From the IMG/VR virus record IMGVR_UViG_3300007754_000008, positions 1 to 64,000 of that record: a stretch of 64,000 nucleotides of DNA. One strand, given 5' to 3'. A model generated the notes under the pieces. That model searched no databases. It saw only the letters and a program-made list of their open reading frames with translations, and had not been told where the DNA came from. The translations under genes were made by a program, and so were the position numbers. How positions within the stretch are numbered: position 1 is the first letter of the stretch; every line of letters starts with the position of its first letter. Origin of the DNA: a virus. Positions 58,575-64,000 of this stretch are shown in pieces.

Positions 58575-58758
58575 AGTAAGAAAACTAATTTGTCCAACCT
58601 GTAAGGGTAATGGATTTGTTAAAGTTGCAAGCTTTAACTCTGATGAAATGATTCATCAGTGTTGGGATTGTGACTCGGAAGGGGAGTTTTATGAGACTTC
58701 AGATAATCATTTTAGTAACTCTGACGGTGATGATAATACTGTTAACAAGTTGCACTAG
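58552..58758 (+). CDS. DnaJ-type zinc-finger peptide, 68 aa
   Basis: Two knuckles, CPTCKGNGFV and CWDCDSEGE, match one zinc site of the DnaJ CxxCxGxG kind. The remainder is acidic. The gene overlaps both the RHH gene and the lipoprotein gene downstream. Likely protein- or RNA-binding. Confidence 0.6.
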   Translation: MEKLKKGRVRKLICPTCKGNGFVKVASFNSDEMIHQCWDCDSEGEFYETSDNHFSNSDGDDNTVNKLH

Positions 58759-58819
58759 AGTAGATTACGACTTAAATCCTTGGACAACAATATTGAAAGT
58801 AATAAAAAATGACAGATAA
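58691..58819 (+). CDS. Small lipoprotein, possible o-spanin, 42 aa
   Basis: AAGGGGAG precedes the ATG, in a different frame within the zinc-finger gene. Signal: MRLQIIILVTLTVMIILLTSC, a basic start, long hydrophobic core and lipobox LTSC with Cys21. The mature chain is only 22 residues (TRVDYDLNPWTTILKVIKN). That is an outer-membrane lipoprotein layout, as for short Rz1-like spanins. No Rz partner is adjacent. Confidence 0.6.
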   Translation: MRLQIIILVTLTVMIILLTSCTRVDYDLNPWTTILKVIKNDR

Positions 58820-59489
58820 AGTTAGTTATCAAGTTTTAACGTGGGGACCCTGTGTAGTTAAGTTAAAAACTACTCCAGAATTTCAAAACTTATTATTAAA
58901 AGAAGGTGAAGCTTCAAGCGTAGCAGCAAATGATTATCAACATAGATTAGCTGGTATCATTCAAAAAGAATTTAAATTTAGGGACTACAAACTTTTACTT
59001 CCATACGTTGATGAATTTTTAAAAATGTACACCGGGATATTTGAAAAGTGGAAAAATCAAAAGTTTAAACAACCTCCTAGTTATTTATTAAGAGCTATGT
59101 GGATTAATTATCAAAGAAAAAATGAATTCAATCCACCTCATGATCATGCAGATGATTTATCTTTTGTAATATATTTAAAAGTACCAGAAGAAATAAAAAA
59201 AGAATTTAAAGAATATAAAGGAAGAAGCGCTGGCCCTGGTGGAATTAGTTTTATATATGGTGAAGGAAATAGACAGGCCATTACATATCAATCATATTTT
59301 CCTGAAGTAGGAGATATGTTTATATTTCCTGCATGGTTAAAACATTATGTGGCTCCTTTTAAATCTGATGTTGAAAGAATTTCTGTGGCTGGGAATGTAT
59401 CATCTCAAGTCCCTCTCAATAGTTTAAAACAAGTCGGTGATAATGAATGGAAACCTGTTAAAAACAAAATCGGGGATTATGACACGTAA
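58809..59489 (+). CDS. 2OG-Fe(II) oxygenase, 226 aa
   Basis: The fifth such enzyme in this phage. The iron site is H111-x-H113 (NPPHDHADD) and H179 (WLKHYVAP); R190 (DVERISVAG) is the 2OG anchor. It belongs to the 2OG-FeII_5-type group. It overlaps the lipoprotein gene by 11 bases. Substrate unknown. Confidence 0.78.
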   Translation: MTDKVSYQVLTWGPCVVKLKTTPEFQNLLLKEGEASSVAANDYQHRLAGIIQKEFKFRDYKLLLPYVDEFLKMYTGIFEKWKNQKFKQPPSYLLRAMWINYQRKNEFNPPHDHADDLSFVIYLKVPEEIKKEFKEYKGRSAGPGGISFIYGEGNRQAITYQSYFPEVGDMFIFPAWLKHYVAPFKSDVERISVAGNVSSQVPLNSLKQVGDNEWKPVKNKIGDYDT

Positions 59490-59679
59490 AAACAAATACT
59501 ACATTAAATATTTTTCAAAGTCGGATGGTAAAAAGATAAGACGTCCTTACAATCCACACCATGAAATGCAGCATGAGTTTATAGCGCGTACTGGAAATTT
59601 ATGTAAAAGATATTGGGACGAGAGCAAGGATGGATTGCGCACGGCTAACGCACCATGGACCATTGAGGTTAGGAAATAA
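59479..59679 (+). CDS. Hypothetical basic protein, 66 aa
   Basis: The ATG at 59479 is chosen over 59437, which lies deep in the oxygenase gene. The chain is rich in Lys, Tyr and Arg with HHEMQHEFIART. Overlaps the next ATG (TAATG). Function unknown. Confidence 0.5.
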   Translation: MTRKNKYYIKYFSKSDGKKIRRPYNPHHEMQHEFIARTGNLCKRYWDESKDGLRTANAPWTIEVRK

Positions 59680-60218
59680 TGCCTGGACCAAAAAGAAATT
59701 TAAATTTAAATACGGTTCCCTATTGGGAAAAAGAAGCATATCGTGTTAAAAAACAAAAATATAAGGACCATGAAAATTTCCACTATAGGGGAGAGACTAA
59801 AATTGTAGGAAAAGAAACCGATATGCAGGAATGTAAAGAATGTCATAAAATTCTTCCCACAATGGCATTTACAACCCAAGTTCTAAGAAGTGATGGGGCC
59901 TGGCATCTTAAGAAAATTTGCCGCCAATGTGTTACCATAAGTAAAAGAGAGAGTTCCGCGGTGAGAAAGAATGCTCCCCCCAAACCTGAGCGTTGTGAAC
60001 GTTGTCATAAAAAAACAAAAAAACTTCAATTAGATCATATTCATGGATCAACTATCTTTAGAGGATGGTTGTGTAGAGCTTGTAATACAGGGATAGGAAA
60101 ACTGGACGATAATTTAGAAGGAGTATTACAGGCTGCAGTTTATTTAGAAAATGATAAAAATAAAATAATAGAAACTTTAGATAAAGTTTATAATGAAATG
60201 TTTGCGAGGACAAGATGA
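59679..60218 (+). CDS. Endonuclease VII-type Holliday-junction nuclease, 179 aa
   Basis: The product should cut branched DNA, so that packaging can proceed. The chain has a zinc site (C52, C55, C81, C84) and a His-Me finger core C106/C109, LQLDHIHG (D119, H120, H122), LCRACNTGIGKLDDN with C132/C135. This matches T4 gp49-type recombination endonuclease VII. Length is about that of gp49 (157), plus a basic N-terminus. Overlaps the next start (ATGA). Confidence 0.85.
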   Translation: MPGPKRNLNLNTVPYWEKEAYRVKKQKYKDHENFHYRGETKIVGKETDMQECKECHKILPTMAFTTQVLRSDGAWHLKKICRQCVTISKRESSAVRKNAPPKPERCERCHKKTKKLQLDHIHGSTIFRGWLCRACNTGIGKLDDNLEGVLQAAVYLENDKNKIIETLDKVYNEMFARTR

Positions 60219-60313
60219 AAAAAAAATTTTTAGAATTTATATACCACTGGTCAAGTAAACTTAACGCCTGGTCGTGGCAGAAATTATACGGTAAAAGAAA
60301 TGAAAAAAAGTAA
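60215..60313 (+). CDS. Small amphipathic peptide, 32 aa
   Basis: GAGGAC is before the ATG, which overlaps the endonuclease stop. The chain FLEFIYHWSSKLNAWSWQKLYG has three Trp in an amphipathic helix. It resembles the Trp-rich peptide at 55716 in type. It overlaps the exonuclease gene by 14 bases. Confidence 0.5.
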   Translation: MKKKFLEFIYHWSSKLNAWSWQKLYGKRNEKK

Positions 60314-61034
60314 TAAATACAAGTATATAGAAGGAAAACAGATCACGGATCATGAATCAGGACATCGAATTTATGACATCATTGGTACTAGACTTCCATC
60401 TGTTACTACGATATTAGGGCGTACCAAAAATCAACAATTTTTAAAAGACTGGAAGGCCAAAGTTGGAGAACAAGAAGCGGAACGAATCAAAAATCTTAGT
60501 AGTAGGCGGGGAACATCCATGCACAAGTTCATCGAGTCTCATGTATCGGGAATTGGTTACGATGATCTTACGCCAATCGGACAAGAGGCGAAGCCCATGG
60601 CCAAAAAAATTATTGAAGAAGGGTTACTCCCTGTGGAAGAGTATTACGGCTCGGAAGTCACGTTGCATTATCCTGGGTTATATGCTGGCAGTACTGACTT
60701 GGTATGTAATCATAACGGTTTAGATACTATTATTGATTTTAAGCAGTCAAATCGCCCGAAGAAATTAGAGTGGATTGAGGATTATTTTTTACAAATCGCC
60801 GCGTATTGTATGGCACATGACTATGTTTATCAATCAGAAATTAGACAGGGTATTATAATGATCTGTACTCCTGACCTATATTACCAAGAATTCAAGTTTC
60901 AAGACGCTGATTTAAGGTCTTGGAAACATAAATGGTTGAAGAGATTAGATATGTATCACGAATTACAATTCGATGAGAAAGAACAAGTCACATTTGATAT
61001 AAAGGAGTTTAAAAAACAATTTGAAAAAGCCTAA
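60300..61034 (+). CDS. PD-(D/E)XK exonuclease (RecB/Cas4-like), 244 aa
   Basis: The nuclease core reads YAGSTDLVC with the metal-binding Asp near residue 139, then TIIDFKQS with D148 and K150. The helix GTSMHKFIESH lies upstream and QIAAYCMAH downstream. The family acts on DNA ends in recombination or degrades host DNA. It is usual beside replication genes of marine podoviruses. Its end overlaps the next frame. Confidence 0.78.
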   Translation: MKKSNKYKYIEGKQITDHESGHRIYDIIGTRLPSVTTILGRTKNQQFLKDWKAKVGEQEAERIKNLSSRRGTSMHKFIESHVSGIGYDDLTPIGQEAKPMAKKIIEEGLLPVEEYYGSEVTLHYPGLYAGSTDLVCNHNGLDTIIDFKQSNRPKKLEWIEDYFLQIAAYCMAHDYVYQSEIRQGIIMICTPDLYYQEFKFQDADLRSWKHKWLKRLDMYHELQFDEKEQVTFDIKEFKKQFEKA

Positions 61035-61740
61035 AGTATTTATAGCTATGCCTTGTTATGATATGATGAAGGTTGAAACATGTGTTTCCATCCTCAACAC
61101 GTACGCAGTATTAGCTAAGTCTGGGGTTGAGTGTATATTTAAGTCGGTTAAATCTTCTCTAGTAACTCATGCAAGAAATTTATTAACTGCAGGATTCATG
61201 GCGTCTGATTATGATTATATGTTATGTGTAGATGCTGATGTAGAGTTTTCTCATGAAACTGCCTTAAGAATGTTAGTGCCTGAAAAAGATATTGTATGTA
61301 CTCCTTATAGATTAAAAGAAAATCCTTTAAAAACTAAATATCCTGTAGAACATATTGATCCTGATAATATTAAAATACTACCTTTTGATTTAGTGGCGTT
61401 AAAATCTGCTCCGGCTGGCTTAATGTTAATTAATAGATCTGTATTTAGAACGTTGATGGACAAGTATCCTGATAAAAAAATTGAATTTAATAAAGAACAC
61501 CAAGATAAGATGGATAAAGAGGTAGGATATAAAGGTGCGATAGATAGATACATGTATAATTTTTGGGATACAAGCTTTAAGGATCATGAATGGAAAGGTG
61601 AAGATTTAGCCTTCTGTGATTTGGCTCGAAAGTGTAATATTAAGATTTACGGGAATCTCGACTCATGGACCACGCATCATGGATCATGGGGCTTTACAGG
61701 CACGTTTGGAGATTCTTTAAAAAAGAAGGAGGATAAATGA
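61021..61740 (+). CDS. GT-A-type glycosyltransferase-like protein, 239 aa
   Basis: A TTG start at 61021 keeps the first beta strand (KKPKVFIAMPCYD); AAAGGAG lies 14 bases ahead. Next comes ARNLLTAGFM, then a DxD metal motif (YMLCVDADVEF, D71/D73), as in GT-A transferases. It may modify DNA, a virion protein or host glycans. The segment DSWTTHHGSWGF carries a relative of the dispersed repeat. Ends in an ATGA overlap. Confidence 0.65.
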   Translation: MKKPKVFIAMPCYDMMKVETCVSILNTYAVLAKSGVECIFKSVKSSLVTHARNLLTAGFMASDYDYMLCVDADVEFSHETALRMLVPEKDIVCTPYRLKENPLKTKYPVEHIDPDNIKILPFDLVALKSAPAGLMLINRSVFRTLMDKYPDKKIEFNKEHQDKMDKEVGYKGAIDRYMYNFWDTSFKDHEWKGEDLAFCDLARKCNIKIYGNLDSWTTHHGSWGFTGTFGDSLKKKEDK

Positions 61741-61946
61741 AAGAGCAAATATATAAAACTTTAATAATGAAATACCAGTATGAGATGGAGGACGCGCTAT
61801 TAAAAATAGATTATCTCCTAAATGGTACACAACCTGTAATTGTAGAACATACTGACGTCACCGGCGAGATTGATAAGCTGTTACATAAAGTTGCAGACGC
61901 TAAAGAGAATATGGCAATATTAAGGCAATATTATGGCACAAATTAG
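61737..61946 (+). CDS. Hypothetical helical protein, 69 aa
   Basis: AAGGAGG precedes the ATG. Helical, with acidic and basic residues alternating (HKVADAKENMAILRQYY). Ends just before the iteron array. Family not recognised. Confidence 0.55.
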   Translation: MKEQIYKTLIMKYQYEMEDALLKIDYLLNGTQPVIVEHTDVTGEIDKLLHKVADAKENMAILRQYYGTN

Positions 61947-62220
61947 GGCTCGGATTAGGTTCTAGGGCTCGCAAAAACCGATTTACCCCTCGCAGCGCGA
62001 GGGGTAAATTAGCGAAAATTTGATCAAGGACACTGAAATCTGTCCAAAATCCAAAATCTGCGAGGGGTAAATGACTTTTGCGAGGGGTCCGCGAGGGGTA
62101 GCGCGAAGGCTAGAAGTGTTGATTTATATAGGCTGCGAAACCTGCGAGGGGTAAATCTGAAAAAAAATTTTTTTTTGAAAATAAAAATAAAATCTGCTTC
62201 TACCCCTCGCAGGGCTCGCA
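61945..62220. repeat. Iteron array with AT tract: candidate replication origin
   Basis: The 13-bp unit GCGAGGGGTAAAT, or its 9-10-bp core, occurs in direct orientation at 61997, 62060, 62080, 62091 and 62144, and inverted at 61981 and 62201. Copies 61981 and 61997 form a perfect 13-bp palindrome with three bases between. A second short word, AGGGCTCG, occurs at 61945, 61964 and 62211. A nearly pure AT block (62157-62196, with A8/T9 runs) sits at the right end. Iterons plus an AT block are typical of initiator-controlled origins; an operator or packaging site is possible. Confidence 0.68.
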
Positions 62221-62240
62221 GAATTGTGTTATAAGATATT

Positions 62241-62531
62241 ATGCCTAAGAAAAGAAGAAAAGCTGTCGCCTCATTTGGAACTCCCGACATACCTTATCCT
62301 AAAGTCAGGGTGGAGTGGATCGATTGTGTGAGTGACTCTGGCTGGGCTACTGATAGGGAGTTTGATAAGATGAGATTAGCAAGACCAATCAATGAAGGTT
62401 GGTTATATTCTAAAGATGATAAAGCTATTAAACTTTTTGCTTCTTTTGATCGGGAAGATGATGGTTCTTTTTCTTTTGGTGATCGGACGATGATACCTCG
62501 TCAGTGGGTTCGGAAGATTCAGAAGATTTAA
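62241..62531 (+). CDS. Small conserved phage protein, 96 aa
   Basis: The ATG lies 20 bases from the iteron array with no SD. The core RVEWIDCVSDSGWATDRE, then GWLYSKDD and IPRQWVRKI, matches a short family common in phages. Its 3' end overlaps TerS (opposite strand) by 104 bases. Function unknown. Confidence 0.6.
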   Translation: MPKKRRKAVASFGTPDIPYPKVRVEWIDCVSDSGWATDREFDKMRLARPINEGWLYSKDDKAIKLFASFDREDDGSFSFGDRTMIPRQWVRKIQKI

Positions 62532-63012
62532 TTTCTAATGCTTCAGCATCAACAGTCTTTACATTTAACAGAGGCGCGTAGTCGTCTAAAATTTGTTTCA
62601 TTTTTGCTTCTAGTTGTTCTTCTGTCATCTCCTCTAATTTACCTGTTTTTATTATTTTTCTGTCTATATATAGTCCCGCTGCTTTTCCTCTATTGGCTTC
62701 AGCATTTACAGCGCTGGAAAAACTTCCTTTCTTTAAAGCGGCTTCTCTCAACCTAGCTAATTCTGCGACGTGTCCTTCATATGTCACTTCATGTTTTCGA
62801 AGTCTTTCTTCTTTTAACTCACCAATATATTTTACTACCAATGGTGAATATCTTGGGTTAGTTAATTCAGATCCTTCCCGCATTGCACGAGCAGGTGAAT
62901 ACCCTGCTGCAACAGCTGCCTCACGTTTAGACATAGGACCATCTGGTCCACCGAATACTAAATGCTCCGCAAATCTCTGTTGCATTTCTGTTAATCTTTT
63001 TGGAACTCCCAT
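62428..63012 (-). CDS. terS: Terminase small subunit
   Basis: The DNA-recognition partner of TerL. The N-terminal LTEMQQRFAEHLV then KREAAVAAGYSPARAMREGS is the helix-turn-helix of the Terminase_2 family. Residues 60-140 are helical for oligomerisation. The C-terminal 45 residues are disordered, Glu/Ser then Lys-rich. GGTAGAGG precedes the ATG. It is far from TerL and on the opposite strand, near the iteron array. Confidence 0.8.
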   Translation of the reverse strand: MGVPKRLTEMQQRFAEHLVFGGPDGPMSKREAAVAAGYSPARAMREGSELTNPRYSPLVVKYIGELKEERLRKHEVTYEGHVAELARLREAALKKGSFSSAVNAEANRGKAAGLYIDRKIIKTGKLEEMTEEQLEAKMKQILDDYAPLLNVKTVDAEALEIKSSESSEPTDEVSSSDHQKKKNHHLPDQKKQKV

Positions 63013-63281
63013 TAATCCGTTGCCTCTACCTTACAGTCAAAACATGTATCTAAACCTGCGTTGTGGGCTTCCCAAGTGTTAAATCCACCACAAGTACCTT
63101 GACACCATTCATCAGGATGGTTCCAAACATCTGCATAAATAGTTTCATCATCATGACCATTTTCTTTCATTTGTTTAGCTCGTTCTATTTTTTCTATTTT
63201 TACTTCTAATATACTTGCACGATCTGGATCATCATAGTTCGCGTATACTAGTTCTTTTTTTAGTTTTTCTAAGTTTTGCAT
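63012..63281 (-). CDS. Hypothetical Cys-containing protein, 89 aa
   Basis: On the minus strand AAAGGAG precedes the ATG and the stop overlaps the TerS start (TAATG), so the two form an operon. Residues 1-40 are a basic/acidic coil. The C-terminal WCQGTCGGF and TCFDCK form a zinc knuckle. Function unknown. Confidence 0.6.
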   Translation of the reverse strand: MQNLEKLKKELVYANYDDPDRASILEVKIEKIERAKQMKENGHDDETIYADVWNHPDEWCQGTCGGFNTWEAHNAGLDTCFDCKVEATD

Positions 63282-63308
63282 AATACTCCTTTATTATGTT
63301 TGTTTGGG

Positions 63309-63337
63309 TTGACAATTTAAGGGAACTATCCTATAAA
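63309..63337 (+). promoter_or_regulatory. Sigma-70-type promoter
   Basis: TTGACA (63309-63314), 17 bp and TATAAA (63332-63337). The start is near 63344, just ahead of an ATG at 63346 that would encode only 11 residues, and of the GTG at 63372. A divergent promoter for the minus-strand operon is not clear. Confidence 0.6.
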
Positions 63338-63371
63338 GTCAAGACATGAAAGATGGACGAGGAGAATTAAA

Positions 63372-63623
63372 GTGTTTGTAAAACATCTACAGGAATTTTT
63401 AGGAAGATTCACAATGGGATCTACTAAGTATCAAGGCAATGCAATTTCAAATGCCAAAATTTATGTTGCTATTGGAGGTCACTTAGAAGAAATTAAAAGA
63501 ATGGAAGTGCAAGAGCATATGATTATAGGTCAGCCTTCATTACGATTAGTTTTAAGACCTCAAGATGAAAAAAAATTAATTATCCCTGACAAGTTAAGAT
63601 CTACTCATTACGATGTTAAATGA
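63372..63623 (+). CDS. Hypothetical protein, 83 aa
   Basis: AGGAG sits before a GTG start. The chain has FLGRF, GNAISNAKIYVAIGG and EEIKRMEVQEH: a mixed alpha/beta fold. The gene precedes the VRR-NUC gene by 25 bases. Family not recognised. Confidence 0.55.
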   Translation: MFVKHLQEFLGRFTMGSTKYQGNAISNAKIYVAIGGHLEEIKRMEVQEHMIIGQPSLRLVLRPQDEKKLIIPDKLRSTHYDVK

Positions 63624-63648
63624 GTGACGATATTCCCTCCAAAACAGT

Positions 63649-64000
63649 ATGGGCCCAGAGGCTAAATTATATAAAAAACTGCGCAAAGTTTCTAAAGACA
63701 TTTCTTGGATTAGGATTGAAAACCTTAGTAGTTTGGGGACTCCTGATTTATTGGGCTACAATACTTCTGGCACATTTTTCACTTTAGAACTAAAGTGCAC
63801 GAAGGGGAATAAAATTAAAATTTCACCACACCAAATTGCGTTTCATAAGACACATCCTAAGAATACATTTATCTTAGTCGAGGCCCTTGGTCAAAGGTCC
63901 TCGAAACTTGTTCAATACTTCTTGATCCCTGGTTCAAGGATCTCGGAGCTTGTAGCTTGTGGCTTGCAGCCTAAGCTTGCTGCTTGTTGCTTGACGCTTG
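63649..64000 (+). CDS. VRR-NUC-type nuclease, partial at window end
   Basis: The product should be a PD-(D/E)XK endonuclease with the VRR-NUC fold. The core reads GTPDLLGYNTSGTFFTLELKC (read in parts): TPD at the first strand, and ExK after. Then ISPHQIAFH and FILVEAL follow. Residues from about 85 on are encoded by the GATCC and GCTTGNN repeats, so the C-terminus is unstable in sequence. The frame is open at base 64000. No SD is visible before the ATG at 63649. Confidence 0.7.
   Translation, partial: MGPEAKLYKKLRKVSKDISWIRIENLSSLGTPDLLGYNTSGTFFTLELKCTKGNKIKISPHQIAFHKTHPKNTFILVEALGQRSSKLVQYFLIPGSRISELVACGLQPKLAACCLTL
63891..64000. repeat. GATCC words and GCTTGNN heptad array
   Basis: After GGTCAAAGGTCCTCG and TTGATCCCTGGTTCAAGGATC (palindromic GATCC/GGATC words), GCTTG occurs at 63948, 63955, 63962, 63975, 63982, 63989 and 63996. 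Spacing is 7, 7, 13, 7, 7, 7. The array runs off the window. A heptad period moves through all three reading frames. Confidence 0.85.

Noticed and set aside
63346-63381. 11-codon frame directly at the predicted start of the 63309 promoter
   Set aside because: Could be a leaderless leader peptide before the GTG gene, but there is nothing beyond position to support it.
63620-63787. Frame of 55 codons starting ATGAGTGAC, with a hydrophobic C-terminus
   Set aside because: It overlaps the VRR-NUC frame, which has a clear nuclease signature. The hydrophobic stretch is likely a frame shadow, though an ATGA overlap with the previous gene makes it tempting.
1-64000. CRISPR array, tRNA genes, integrase or attachment site
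   Set aside because: No regularly spaced direct repeats with unique spacers, no cloverleaf pattern noticed, and no recombinase motif. The iterons and GCTTGNN array are the only regular repeats besides the fibre repeats.

Overview
The window is one contiguous bacteriophage genome segment, strongly AT-rich and densely packed. Many genes touch through ATGA or TAATG overlaps and carry good Shine-Dalgarno (SD) sites. The gene set is that of an uncultured marine podovirus-like phage: TerL, a large P22-type portal, GroES, scaffold, a major capsid protein (MCP), P22 gp4/gp10-like tail adaptors, Gly-rich fibres, a 1543-residue internal protein and PolA. I see no tail sheath, tape measure, integrase, RNA polymerase or tRNA. 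Low GC and several protein signatures resemble phages of pelagic alphaproteobacteria (SAR11/SAR116-like hosts). That host assignment is inference.

Layout. 1-490: non-coding, with three covarying hairpins and a fourth inverted repeat. 491-3041: small early-type genes around a divergent promoter. 3266-19827: packaging and head module (TerL, two huge proteins with GGRxGY tags, portal, holin-like gene, small basic proteins, GroES, scaffold, MCP). 19878-32346: adaptors, repetitive tail fibres and four 2OG-Fe(II) oxygenase genes, the last three behind a promoter with an exact FNR-type box at -41.5. 32449-45292: gp10-like tail hub, internal/ejection proteins and an M15 endolysin. 45381-54954: Hsp20, a reverse-strand SF2 helicase, then replication genes (AEP-type primase, SF1 helicase, DUF3310, PolA). 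54964-61946: many small membrane, Zn-binding and basic proteins, a fifth 2OG oxygenase, endonuclease VII, a PD-(D/E)XK exonuclease and a GT-A-like transferase. 61945-62220: an iteron array with an AT tract, the best replication-origin candidate. 62241-64000: small terminase on the minus strand, a divergent promoter and a VRR-NUC nuclease running off the window through a heptanucleotide GCTTGNN array.

Working together: the primase, helicases, PolA, exonuclease and endonuclease VII replicate and resolve DNA. TerS and TerL package it through the portal into an MCP shell built on the scaffold, perhaps helped by phage GroES and Hsp20. The adaptors, hub and fibres form a short tail. The GGRxGY-tagged and 1543-residue proteins are candidates for delivery into the host. 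The M15 peptidase, holin-like protein, small lipoprotein and small membrane proteins are lysis candidates.

The most unusual signals are the three covarying hairpins with a fixed A-A mismatch (4-377), a 15-bp repeat inserted in three unrelated genes, the GGRxGY tag family, an ADP-ribosyltransferase-like motif and internal twin-arginine motif in the 1061-residue protein, the FNR-type promoter before oxygen-dependent enzymes, the iteron origin and the terminal heptad array. All calls come from reading the sequence; no database search was run.
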